NCBI GenBank assembly: GCA_905250075.1
Contig: CAJNOP010000086.1
Span: forward strand, 310,001 to 374,000
From: Rotaria sp. Silwood1
Taxonomy: Eukaryota; Rotifera; Eurotatoria; Philodinida; Philodinidae
Length of the DNA stretch: 64,000 nt
Direction: 5' to 3'
Position numbers and translations under genes: made by a program. The notes beneath the pieces are model-generated. The model had not been told where the DNA came from, searched no databases, and saw only the letters and a list, made by a program, of their open reading frames with translations. This document shows, piece after piece, positions 1-11,910 of this stretch. Position 1 is the first letter of the stretch. Every line of letters starts with the position of its first letter.

Positions 1-168
1 TCCAATTGAAAAACTTCTTTAATACAAAAAATAATTTTACAAGTGATGTATTCGTTTCATATGTGTCTTTATGTAGAAAGTCTCCTAATAAATATACAAA
101 ATTTTAAGAATGCCATTCGTAATAGATCATATTTTAATAATTTTATTTTCAATCTTTACTTTTACAGC

Positions 169-3100
169 TTATTGGTATAAGGAAAATGATAATTTTCTTC
201 TTTGTGGTAATGCAAGTGGAAGTACGAAATGTCCTTCAGGTTATGTTTGTTGGAGAAATCGAGGCCAGAAGTAAGTTTGTTTTTAATCGTTAATTTAACA
301 AATTTTTGTTGTTTTGTAGTCCTGATTTTGGATATACGAGGTAGATTTTATTTTCTCTTGTTTTCATGTAAATTTCTGTTCTTACAGTTTTGATAATTAT
401 GGTTGGGCTATGCTTGCATGTTTTCGATTGATGACACAAGATTATTGGGAAAATCTTTATCAATTAGTAAAAGAAAAAAAAACGAATTCTATAAATTATT
501 ATTCTGTTTTAATCTAGGTATTGTCAGCAGCTGGTCGTTTTCATTTTCTATATTTTGTTGCAGTTATATTTTTTGGTTCATTTTATTTGGTTAATTTAAT
601 CTTAGCTATTGTCGCCATGTCTTATCAACAACAACAAAAAGAAGTTGAAGCTGAAAGCGAAGAACGTGAAAGACGTAAAATTCAAGATGAACTTGCAATA
701 CAAAATGAAGAAGCACGAGAAGCATCTGAAGCACAGGCACTTCTACATGTTAATAATGAACAATATGATGATAATGCACTTGGTTTCGAAGATTCAAATC
801 GTAAAACTTCATATACTGATGGTTCCATGGGATATGAACAACATGGAAAAGTAAATAATTATAAACTTTTTATTTTTTAAAATAAAATAAAATTTTTAGA
901 AAACTGAATTAAATAACAGACGATCATCGCAAGCATCATCATCAATGGTTCAATTTAATAAGTCAAATTTAATTTTGTCTAATGCAACAATAATTGATGG
1001 AGCAATAGTACCATTATTTGATGAAATACAGCAAAATAGTTCAATAAATGAGGATAGAGAAAGTCAACGAATGAGTGGTTTTTCTGATTTATCAGAACGA
1101 AATGAAAATGATAATGATTCAACTATTATAGTAAAAAGAAAATAAATTTTTATCCTCTTGTTCTTTTTTTTGTTTTATAAATTTCTTTCAAAGCTTTATC
1201 AAGACAAACCTCATATAAAATATGCTCCAATTAGTGACATATTACCTACTCAAGAATCGGATAGAACCAGTGTTCGATCCAAAAGTGAGTCGTATTGTAA
1301 TATATCCTCTAAAATTTTCATCAATTTATTTTTTCACGTCTTGTTTAACAAGATTTTTCTTTTTTTCTCCTTTCACTTTCAATCCTCACTCTTTACATCA
1401 ACATCAAAAAACACACGTATGATTTTTTTATTATTTATTGTTTATGCATGTTTGTACTAATTTTATACATGCCCGTTTTTCGTTTGATTAATTATCTAGC
1501 ACAGTTCATTTGTTGATTGTGATCTTCAACACTAACTTTGTATGCGTATGAACAGTAATTACAGTATGATTATAAAAGATGTGTGAACATCGTCATTTCA
1601 GATATGGATACAACCAATAAATGTACTCAAGTATTAGTTAAATTCCTACGAATTTATTGTTGGGAATGGAGTTGTGAATCACCAATATTTCGAAAAATTC
1701 AAGTATGTTTTATTAAATTATAATGTCGCAGCTCTTAAGCATAAAAACATATAAAGTGTCTTACCCTGATGATTTAGATTAAAAGTACACAACAATAAAT
1801 AAATAGTTTTGTCTATAAGAGTACGAAGTAATCGTAGATTGATTTATATGTAGCAGCATAACAAGTTTTTTATCAAATATTCATTCGAGACGTTTACGTC
1901 TCACAAGAGAAACCCTCCATCTGATTAATCGCTCTTGATTTCGGATTATGTGCATCATGTAAACGCTAATTGACGATAAATATAGTGAAGAATTCGGGAT
2001 CTAGGCTTATTATTGCGGAAATATTGCATTTTTACAGAATTTTTTTACTTCAATATTGTGATTCTATCAGAAGCATCAGAAAAATTTATTTTCGGATTTT
2101 GACTTGAAACTTTGCATAGAGACATACCTTATCAAGTGAGAGTTTCGGATCTTTTCGTTGCTCTTGCCATGAGATACGCCTATGATGAAAGCATGTCTTT
2201 AGCAACATCCACATAAACCGACAGATTCAATATTCTGCTTTCAATACAGAAGCCAATCAAAAGATCTAAAACTTTCACAATAAACCGCTCTGATGAAGGT
2301 ATGTCTCTATGCCAAGTTTTCAAGTCGAAATTCAAAAATTAGTTTCCGTAATACTTCTGATTGAGAGCACGACGTTCAGTTAAAAAATATCGTAAAAACA
2401 CCATATTTCTGCAGCAATAATCCTAGAACTCAGCTTTTTTTTTTGAGGATATTCATCGCTTATTAGAATCTACATGATTCACATAGTCCCTATCTGGTTT
2501 TTTTTTAAATAGAGTGCTGTTGCTTTTTTTATATTGGATGCATTTGTTGATTTATTTATTACAATATGTATTATATTGAATACATTATTCATGGCACTTG
2601 ATCAACCTGGTCAAAGTGAAAAAATGACACGAATATTAACAGCAGGCAATTATGTTTTTACAAGTATATTTGCAGCTGAATCTATATTAAAAATAATTGC
2701 ATTGACACCAGCTAAATTTTTAAAAAATGGATGGAATGTATTTGATTTAGTAATTGTTACAGTTAGTGTTATTGAATTAGGTCTTGCTGGTGTAAAAGGT
2801 TTAAGTGTTTTACGTTCATTTCGATTAGTAAGTAATTTTAATAGAATTTTTGTTTTTTCTTTTTTTTTTCTACATACGTTATGTTAAGTTACGTGTATTT
2901 AAATTGGCAAAATCTTGGCAAACATTAAATCGTCTTATGTCAATTATTGGTAAATCAATAGGAGCTCTAGGAAATTTAACATTAGTTCTTGCTATTATAA
3001 TATTTATTTTTGCTGTTATGGGAATGCAGGTAAATTAGAATAAAAGTTTTGAATGAATTTATTCTTAGTGATTTATAGTTATTTGGTCACAAATATGCAG

Positions 3101-6100
3101 AAAAATTCGGTAAAGATATGCCAAGATGGAATTTTTTTGATTTTTTTCATTCATTTATGTAAGTTTATTTCATATGTTTAAATAAACAGAAAAAATTAAC
3201 TTTTCTTTTTTTGTTTTTAAAGGATTGTTTTTCGTGTCTTATGTGGTGAATGGATTGAATCAATGTGGGTATGTCTTGAATGTGTTGGATGGCCATGTAT
3301 ACCATTTTTTCTATTAACATTTATCGTTGGTAATCTTGTGGTACGTAGTGTATACTTAGAAATCAACTCTATGAGAGAAAATGTGTAGTAAAATACTTAT
3401 AGGATATGTTCGAATTTTTCTCTATTGATAGATATTAAATTTATTTTTGGCTTTGTTACTTGCATCATTTGGTTCAAATGTTTTAACTGAAAAAGATGAT
3501 GATGAAAATAAAATTGGTGAAGCAATTGAACGTATTCAACGATTTGTTCATTTTCTAATTGAATTTATTCTTGGTTGTTTTTGTCGGAAAAAACAACAAC
3601 AACAACAACAAAGAAAGAGTTTTATCGAAAATGAGATCAATGAATTTGCATCTGATAATCAAGTTTGTTCATTTATTTATTTATTTATTATTCGATTGAA
3701 TTTGATTTCTTTCTTGCTTTTTAGTCAATATCTGCTGGACAAGAATCAGTCAGTTATCTTCCTTTACCAACATCATATACATTAGAAGAATCTAATACTT
3801 CAGTACTTTTAAATGATGATTTAGTAACAAAATATGAAGAAATTGAAATGCAACCAATGAATAATAATTCTATAACTTCACCTCCAACATGGCAAACGCT
3901 TCATATACCACCAGATTGTTGTCCTAACATTATATCAAAACATTTTTCTTGTTGTACTAAATGTATTCCAAAAATGATTCAAGAACGTTGGACATATGTT
4001 CGTAGTCTAGCTCATCGATTTGTTGAACATCAATCTTTTGAATGGATTATTATTATTAGTATATTAGCTAGTAGTACAACTTTAGTAAGTTGTTCACAGA
4101 TGAAAACAAGAATTTGAAAAGAATTTCTCTTTCATTTTTTGTTTTACAAAGGCTTTAGAAGATGTTAATACACGACAACAACCAACTTTTTCTGAAATTT
4201 TAGCTGTATTTGATAAGATGTTTACAGTTATTTTTACAATGGAATTAATATTAAAATGGTTTGCATATGGAATAAAAAATTATTTTACAAATGGTTGGAA
4301 TTGGTTAGATTTCGTTATTGTAGTTGTTAGTGTTCTTGGAACTGCTCTTGATATATTTGGTGTAGCTGATATTCCAGCATTTAAATCAATGAGAACATTA
4401 AGAGCTTTACGTCCATTAAAAGCATTATCAAGATTTGAAGGAATTCGTGTATGATAAATAATTTATTTAATTATCTATGTTTTATGTTTTTCAAAATAGG
4501 TTGTTGTTAATGCATTATTTGGTGCTATACCATCAATATTTAATGTTTTACTTGTTTGTCTTGTATTTTGGTTAATATTTTCAATAATGGGTGTACAATT
4601 ATTTGGTGGAAAATTTTATAAATGTGTTTATGTTGATACACATGATCGTGTTAATATATCAGAAAATGTAACGAATAAAATTGATTGTTTAAATAAAAAT
4701 TATACATGGGAAAATTCACGAATTAATTTTGATAATGTTCTGAGTGGTTATTTGGCTTTATTTCAAGTTGTAAGTTATTAAGTTTGATTTAATAAATTAA
4801 AAAAAAAAAAGATATTTTCAACTAGAAAAATTAATAAACCTATTGAGTTACGAAATAGAAAATAAATATTATAAGCAATTTTGTATTTTTTGTGGATTTG
4901 AACCAAAACCCGCAGTTGCCTATTCGTTAGAGTATAGTGAACTACTTCCTTATGACATTTCTGAAGGATTATATAAAAGAATGATGAAGAAATGTATTTC
5001 ATTCGTCTCCTACAATAATTGCGTAAACCATCTTGTTAATAATTTAACTTGCGAATATACTTACATGGTTATTCTGACAATAATTAAGTTTATTTGTTTT
5101 ATTCAAATAGGCAACTTTCAAAGGTTGGGTTGAAATAATGGCTGATGCAACTGATGCTAAAGAAGTATACAGTTATTTCTATTTGTTTTTTTATTTCGAT
5201 GTCTTATATTTTTGTTTTTATAATACGATTTTTTAGTTAGACGTTCAACCAGAATATGAGACTAATATTTATATTCTTATTTATTTTGTTTTATTTATTA
5301 TATTTGGTTCATTTTTTACTCTCAATTTATTTATTGGTGTTGTTATTGATAATTTTAATCAACAAAAACGAAAATTAAGTTTTATTAATTTAATAAGATG
5401 AGAAAAAAATAATGAAATGTCGTTTTTTTTTTTCTTGAAATTTTAGTTAGGAACTGATGGTTCAATAGATATGTTTATGACAGAAGATCAAAAAAAATAT
5501 TATAATGCTATGAAAAAAATGGGTAATAAAAAGCCAACTAAAGCATTACCAAGACCAAGAGTAAATTTTTCAAACAGATGAATGTATATATATATATTCA
5601 TTTTCGATTTGTTTTAGTTTGCTCTTGCAAGATTTCTTTTTGATTTAACAACAAGTCAAAAATTTGATATATTTATAATGATATGTATTTTTCTTAATAT
5701 GCTTTGTATGTGTCTTGAACATTATGATCAAAGTGATACTTATGATCGTATTCTTGGATATATTAATCATTGTTTCGTTGCAATGTAAGCAAATAATCAA
5801 TTATAAGTTCGGAATCCGTTAGGAGTATGAGTGTTTATCAATTTGAACTATAATTCTCTTACATAAAATGTTGAAGTAAACGATTTTATTATACTCTTAG
5901 TTAATATTATTCAGCAAAAGTGTCCTCTCGAGTTACAAAATATTAAATGTCATATACATGATTAAGTTTAGTTTCTGCTAAATTGAATAAATAAATTTAC
6001 TTTACTCATGGTAGAGGTTCAAGTCATTCTAGCTAGTATCACAAGTAGAACAATTAGTCAGAAAAAATTCATAATACATAGATTTGTTCATTATATGTTG

Positions 6101-8288
6101 CTGATTTAAATTATATTTAAAAAGAATATTTTCAACCAGATTCGACTGGGAATATCTGTAGAGAACACGTTACTCTACATTTTGTGGTATAATGTAATAT
6201 CTTTGGACACCACTGATTCTTTAAAGTCCTATCTCACTTTGCTTCGTCAATAATGCAATTCATGAGGCGACTCTTTTTCAAAATTTTTCAGAATCTATGC
6301 TAGACCAGTTAAGTTATAAATTAGGATGCACCAATTAGTTTCATTCGCTTTTGTCTAATTGAATACAATACGGATAATTATTGACCTATGAAAGTGTAAA
6401 ACTTTCTTGTTTCATATTTCTCCATAGATGATCCTATTCCTTTATATACGTTCACGGAGATAATGATCATTTTATTTTAAAGAAAGAACTAATGTGTGAT
6501 TAAAAACTGAAATGTAGAGTACATGTAGGATAATGACAGAGAAATACTTTGAACATAACAAAAGTAATGAGATTTTGAAGAAAAAGAAACAAATTATTCA
6601 AGTGAAGTAGTTTCCCTAGTTATTTACACATAGTAGCATTCGCTAATGTCATTGATCGAAGGTGTTTGTATGATCATTTGTGTTGATCATCTCATCTAAA
6701 AATACAGGTGCATAGATTCTATTGAAATTTTTCATATGATATTATCACTCGACTAATGATGATATACCGTAGATTATCTATACTTCGATTCTATGGTGAA
6801 AAACAAAAATTATTGATTAAATACAACTAAAATCTGAATGAAACCAAAAGTTGTAATCTTTAAAATTCGCGAAATCGGTTATTGTCTCTGTTATATATTG
6901 ATACTAATTTAGATTTACTATTGAATGTATTATGAAATTAATTGCATTAAATTTCAAATATTTTACTATACCATGGAATATATTTGATTTTGTCATTGTA
7001 ATTGCATCAATTCTTGGTATGCTGCTGCTTTCTAATTCATTTTTATTAAAAATGTTGTTTTTTTTCTCTAGGACAAACACTAGGAGAAATTATGGCAAAA
7101 TATTTTGTAAATCCAACTCTATTGCGTGTTGTTCGTGTTGCACGTGTTGGGAGAATATTACGTCTTGTGAAAGGTTTGATATGATAGGAATGAATAAATC
7201 GTAGACTTTTTAAATTTTTTTATATTTTCATAAAGGAGCGAAAGGTATTCGAACATTACTTTTTGCATTAGCTGTTTCATTACCTGCTTTATTTAATATT
7301 GGTCTTCTTCTTTTTCTTGTCATGTTTATTTATTCAATATTTGGTATGTCATTCTTTGCTTATGTAAGAAAATCAGCTGGTATAACAGATTTATTTAATT
7401 TTGAAACATTTCCTAATTCAATAATTGTACTTTTTCAAATGTGTACAACTGCTGGTTGGTCTGGTGTTTTTCAAGCATTAACAAATGATCAACCACCAGA
7501 TTGTGACCCAACTATAAATACACCATCACATAAAGGTGATTGTGGTGATACGATGATTGCAACACCATTTCTTGTGAGTTATGTAATAATTACTTCTCTT
7601 GTTGTGGTAAGTATTTTTAAAATTTTTATCTTGAGATTTTCTGATTTTTTATTATCATTTAGGTAAATATGTATATTGCAGTAATATTAGAAAATTTTTC
7701 TCAAGCACACGAAGATGTGGAACAAGTAAACAAATGAAAAACAAAAAAGTGTTTTTTTTTAAATTGTTTTTATTTATTTAGGGTTTAACCGATGATGATT
7801 ATGATATGTATTATGAAAAATGGCAACGTTTAGATCCATCGGGTTCACAGTTTATGCGATATGATCAATTATCAGATTTTGTTGATAATCTTGAACCACC
7901 ATTACGTGTACCTAAACCAAATCAATTAGTACTTGTTGCTATGGATTTACCAATATGTGAACATGATCGTATGCATTGTGTTGATATACTTGATGGTCTT
8001 ACAAAATATTTCCTTGGTACACTTGATATACCAGTAGCAAGTACGGAAACGAATTCACCAATTATTATAAAAAAAGATCGTCCAAAAGATTATCATCCCA
8101 TAACAACAACAGCACAGCGTCAACGTGAAATTTATTTAAGTCGACTAGGTTTAAAAAGTTTTCGAACTAATGTTGAACGACATCGTAATGAACGAAAAAA
8201 TCAAGAAGCATTACTTAGAAAAACTACGATTGATGAACTCATTGAATCAGATGAATTAAAAACACCGACATTAGGTATCGAACAATAA
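169..8288 (+). CDS. Voltage-gated sodium channel alpha subunit (Nav1/para type), 5'-truncated by window edge
   Basis: Forms the Na+-selective pore of action-potential channels in the plasma membrane. Exons read by frame and GT-AG sites: 169-270, 320-340, 388-466, 518-850, 900-1130, 1194-1284, 1602-1702, 2513-2827, 2889-3029, 3079-3158, 3223-3340, 3432-3662, 3725-4084, 4152-4448, 4500-4769, 5111-5164, 5237-5378, 5451-5560, 5618-5784, 6913-7016, 7072-7173, 7236-7606, 7663-7725, 7782-8288. The window opens just before the domain I pore, so S1-S5 of domain I lie upstream. The selectivity residues form DEKA: D in [10 protein letters not shown] in [10 protein letters not shown] in [11 protein letters not shown] in TTAGWSGVF. 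Domain II-IV S4 helices carry the usual spaced Arg/Lys (e.g. [16 protein letters not shown]). The III-IV linker holds the inactivation motif [19 protein letters not shown]. The C-terminus has the EF-hand-like region and stops at 8286-8288. Odd: the usual Asp after AGW in domain IV is Ser. No disabling lesion seen. Very confident of family; individual splice sites are by eye. Confidence 0.95.
1966..2466. repeat. Imperfect ~500 bp palindrome (foldback MITE-like) inside sodium-channel intron
   Basis: The two halves of this stretch are reverse complements with scattered mismatches, centred near 2215. For example GACTTGAAACTTTGCATAGA on the left matches the complement of the segment at about 2294-2335, and the TTCGGGATCTAGG region matches the complement near 2425-2440. 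It lies wholly inside the 810-bp intron 1703-2512. No clear target duplication was found and no coding capacity is visible. Interpreted as an old non-autonomous DNA transposon. Confidence 0.65.
5785..6912 (+). other. Large intron (1128 bp) of the sodium-channel gene in domain IV
   Basis: Bounded by a GTAAGC donor after CFVAM and a TTTAG acceptor before the FTIEC exon, splitting domain IV between S2 segments. AT-rich, no ORF of note and no repeat that I could recognise. It is far longer than the ~50-65 bp introns elsewhere in the gene. Confidence 0.7.
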
Positions 8289-8607
8289 TCAAAATCATGA
8301 AACAAATTTAACAACATCAACATTATTTAAACAATAACGAATATAAACTGTTTTTTTTTTATGCATTATGATGCTAATGAGACTAAAAAAAATATAGAAG
8401 ACAATGCTTATTTATTAGACTAGGCGTGTTTGCGATAATATGATTACTCTGTACAGCATCGTATTTCTATATGTATATTTCTATATGATTGCAGTGAAGT
8501 TCAATTCAACGATTGAATGGAGATGTTTATGTGCATTTGAATAAAACGATTATACTCTTTCATATATATATTTTGAAAAAAAAGAGTTTGGAATTCATTA
8601 ATTGAAC
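8289..8607. other. 3' flank of sodium-channel gene
   Basis: AT-rich non-coding sequence holding the probable 3' UTR. No distinct feature recognised apart from AT-rich stretches. Confidence 0.5.
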
Positions 8608-8609
8608 TA

Positions 8610-9378
8610 CAGTACACCTCAATTGATCTTCCACTTAAGTTCTTTAATTGTTTTTATGGCTAGATTTCTTTTATTTTTGAATCTCATATACTTAAGAAGA
8701 AAGCTCTGAACGTGCTGAATCTTGTTATATATTTACTTTGAACAACAAATGCAGTTTGAAGTATGGCAAATGTACTAGAAAAATAAGTGATTTTTTTTCT
8801 TTAATAAAATATAAATTCACATCTGTTATTTATTTCAAAACTAAAGAAGATAGAGACCTACGATTTTCACCATTCGAAAGAAGAGATAAAGTTGAATCGA
8901 TTCTTAAACTTCAGGTGTTTCTGAAAAGCTTTACTACTGTCTTTAGCCATGTTCTTCGAAAAACTCACTGCTTTCGTATATTTTGATACTAAAATTCACT
9001 TTGTTCTCTCTAAAAAAAAAGTCGATTTTTCGAAGAACATGGCTGAAGACACTAGTAAAGCTTTTCAGAAACACCTAAAGTGTAAGATCGATTTAATTTT
9101 ATCTCTTCTTTCGAATGATGCAAATCGTAGGTTTCTATCTTCTTTTGTTTTGAAACAAATAATCGATGTGGATTTATATTTTATTAAAGAAAAAAAATCA
9201 CTTATTTTTCTAGTACATTTGTCATACCCGCAAACTGCATTTGTTGTTCAATGTAAATATATAACAAGATTCAGCACTTTCAGAGCTTTCTTCTTAAGTA
9301 GATGAGATTCAAAAATAAAAGAGATCTAGTCATAACAACAATAAAAAAATAAAGGAGTAGATTAATTGAGATGCACTG
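8610..9378. mobile_element. Palindromic MITE, Tc1/mariner type (TA duplication)
   Basis: Left arm 8610-8963 and right arm 9025-9378 are long imperfect inverted copies separated by a ~60 bp loop. The ends read CAGTACACCTCAATTGATC on the left and, complemented, CAGTGCATCTCAATTAATC on the right. Both sides are flanked by TA (8608-8609, 9379-9380), as expected for Tc1/mariner insertion. Open frames on both strands here are mirror images of each other and not genes. No transposase is visible, so it is non-autonomous. Confidence 0.85.
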
Positions 9379-9380
9379 TA

Positions 9381-10076
9381 AATAAATCAAATTCGTATCA
9401 AAATATTTCCGTAGAAGTCTATAGCGGATAGTTATCGAACGAGAATTGGGCAAGAAACAATTCCTGTTGCATCATAAATTTGACGATAAGTTTTTATAGA
9501 GTATCAATAAACCTTAAATCATGTTCCAGATAAATGTTGTGCGTTAGTTCATGGCATGTGACTATGAAATAGAAATTGACAATTGTAGATACAATAACAC
9601 TCGACGAACTAGACATTTGAAGGTAAGCGTTAAGATCATCGGCAAAAACTTGCTCGAAATAACGAAGATTGAAGAAAAGTGCTCTTCCGTAATTGAATGC
9701 TCTACGATCTGTGGAACAAAGAGCGAGCAATATAGATAAGATATATAGATATGTACGCTTACTTCCGTTGATATCTCGAAACATATGTATTGATTTAATG
9801 GAAAGTTTGAAGACATGATTGACAAGATTAGTAAGTACTCATGCGAGTTGTTTTGCTTGATCGATCATTTTATTTGTCACAATGTCTTTTCGTTCGACAA
9901 AAAGTGGTATCGAAAGAGGAACATCATCAAAACGTATCATGTCGACAGTGGAATTTTCTACACATGAAATACAGATCTCCTTTTTGATATGTTTCTGTTC
10001 GATTAGTATAAGGTCGACTGTCTAGAATACGACGTATTCCTCTGTTGACTTCCATCTCATTTTCTTTGAAATCTTG
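9381..10076. other. Non-coding stretch, no feature recognised
   Basis: AT-rich sequence between the MITE and the TGTGGG array. Short open frames on both strands show no recognisable protein. Nothing else seen. Confidence 0.4.
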
Positions 10077-10148
10077 GGTGTGGGTGTGTGGGTGCGGGTG
10101 TGGGTGCGGGGTGTGGGTGTGGGGTGGGTGTGGGTGTGGGGTGTGGGT
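10077..10148 (+). repeat. Interstitial TGTGGG (telomere-like) array, left part
   Basis: Degenerate tandem TGTGGG/GGGTGT hexamers with occasional TGCGGG variants. It is interrupted at 10149 by a hAT relic and continues at 10998. TGTGGG is known as the bdelloid telomeric hexamer; here it is internal, with sequence on both sides. Confidence 0.9.
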
Positions 10149-10997
10149 TAGCGACCTGCGGAGTCACGTATTTTTGACTCCGACTCCGACTCCGACTCCG
10201 AAAACTTTTTAAGCTTCCGACTCTGACTCCGTTTTTGAAGTTTTTTTCAACTCCGATTCCGACTCCGACTCCGAAATTTTTTTTTAAATAACTCCGACTC
10301 CGACTCCGAAAAAACTCCGAAATCTTTTTTCTATTTAAATCAAGATTTCCACTTTGCTAATAATGATGATGAAGAAGATATTGACGTTTTGGATTTTTCG
10401 CATAAACTACAGAGTTTATTTTCAACTTTATCTTTAATTGCTGGGAAAATCTTTGCTATATCGGCTACAAACACCATGATTGAAGATCTTTTCTCATCAT
10501 CGAAAACAAAGTGTCGGCGAGTGTAGAACAAATTTTGATGATGAAAAGCTTAATCAGCTAATGTTTCTTTTAAAAAACTTTGTTTTATTGAAAAACTTTC
10601 ATCAGTCCAAAAAGACATCAACGAAAGGATCAAATTTTGATCCAGTTTCACTTGTGTCAGGACATTAAAGTAAAATAGTAGTTAAAAAAGCACGTGAAGA
10701 AGATGAAAATATATCTAATGACGAAAGTGGAGCTATTGAATGGTACTGATCTTTTTTTCGCAATCATCAGTTCTAAGAGATAATCTGGTGTGGATGTCTT
10801 TTGTTTTTTTCTTTTTTTTATATTTTCATAATTGATGTTACTTAGCTATTGGATTAAAAGTTCTTGTTAACAAAAAGCTACGATTTTAAAAAAAATGCTG
10901 CACAAAAAAGAATGCAATAGCGTTTTCGGAGTTTCTATAAATTGCATCGACTCCGACTCCGTCGGAGTCGGGTTTCGAAGTTCGATGCAGGTCTCTA
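10149..10997 (+). mobile_element. hAT transposon relic inserted in the TGTGGG array
   Basis: Starts TAGCGACCTGC and ends GCAGGTCTCTA, an imperfect inverted terminal pair. It is flanked on both sides by GTGTGGGT (10141-10148 and 10998-11005), the 8-bp duplication expected for hAT, although the array itself makes this repeat partly unavoidable. Sub-terminal tandem GACTCCGACTCCG repeats lie at both ends (about 10175-10315 and 10948-10975), a usual hAT transposase-binding arrangement. Inside, a frame at about 10345-10527 reads like a hAT C-terminal dimerisation region, including IFAISATNTMIEDLFSSSKT. It then stops and resumes in another frame with LNQLMFLLKNF. Only this tail is left, so the copy is dead. 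Source family is clear; exact clade is not. Confidence 0.8.
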
Positions 10998-11071
10998 GTG
11001 TGGGTGTGGGGTGTGGGTGTGGGTGTGGGTGTGGGTGTGGATGTGGGTGTTGGGTGTGGGTGTGTGGGCAA
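10998..11071 (+). repeat. TGTGGG (telomere-like) array, right part
   Basis: Continuation of the array split by the hAT relic, same orientation as 10077-10148. It ends at GTGTGTGGGCAAGGGG, where the CATTCC minisatellite module begins. Confidence 0.9.
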
Positions 11072-11196
11072 GGGGAAACATCTCATTCGGGCATTCCGAG
11101 CCATTCCCAGTCATTCCAATCCATTCCGATCCATTCCTAGCTATTCCAATCCATTCCAATCCATTCTGATCCATTCCAATCCATTCCGAGCGAAAC
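11072..11196 (+). repeat. CATTCC-type minisatellite (about 10-bp unit)
   Basis: Tandem CCATTCCRAT-like units with point variants, preceded by CAAGGGGAAACATCTCATT. The same unit recurs at 13564-13727 with related flanking words. Non-coding. Confidence 0.85.
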
Positions 11197-11265
11197 ACAT
11201 ATATCCAGCATTTGTCTGCTATCGAGTCAAAGGTCAAAGGTCAAGGATCAAAGGTAAGGGTGGAC

Positions 11266-11910
11266 CAGGGTTGCCAGATCGAAAACTCAAAAATCAGAAT
11301 TTTTTTTTCAAAATCAGAAAATCATCAGAAAAGTCAGTTTTTGAAAAACCTAGTGGTTCTTATGGTATCATGTTGGTACCAGATACTCTATTGAATCGCT
11401 GTTCATTAATTCATACTTTATTTTCAAACATATTTCGCTATAAGAAAGCATAATACAATGAATATACTGTTTAGCTAACAAGGAAAAACTAATGACGACA
11501 CGTAGTGCCGAACTCTTTCGCTAAACTCAAAATTCGTTCACAAAAAAAGTACAAAAACAAATCACATATATACGATATAAGTTATAAGATCCTATGAAAG
11601 AAAAAACTGATGATTATGTAACATAGATTCGATATTATTGTTCATATTTTCCATTTTTTCGAATTTGCTTTAACAAATGTGTTTGAGTTAAAAGATATTT
11701 ATAAAATTGTTCACACGAATAATTATGATAAGATTTAATTTCATTAAAAAAGCTGTGATATGATTTAGAAACGTTCAGAATTCAGGAGAAAAGCAGAAAA
11801 AATCAGACGAGAGTGCTAAAATCAGAAAAAATCAGACTGTCAGAAGGAAATCAGAAAGGCATCCAAATTTCAGACACTGTCCTGACTTTTCAGACAATCT
11901 GGCAACCCTG
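11266..11910. mobile_element. Non-autonomous element with CAGGGTTGCCAGAT inverted ends
   Basis: Begins CAGGGTTGCCAGAT and ends ATCTGGCAACCCTG, exact 14-bp inverted ends. Sub-terminal ATCAGAAAA-type words are repeated near both ends. No target duplication could be matched. The ends resemble hAT-type termini, but the superfamily is not proven. No coding capacity. Confidence 0.6.

Noticed and set aside
4843..5133. 96-codon frame between sodium-channel exons
   Set aside because: It sits in the intron 4770-5110 and would break the conserved domain III pore (FQV|ATFKGW joins directly).
8738..9305. Two adjacent plus-strand frames of 82 and 118 codons
   Set aside because: They lie in the two arms of a palindromic MITE and mirror each other; not genes.
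11266..11910. Firm hAT assignment for the CAGGGTTGCCAGAT-ended element
   Set aside because: Inverted ends are clear, but no 8-bp duplication could be found, so the superfamily is left open.
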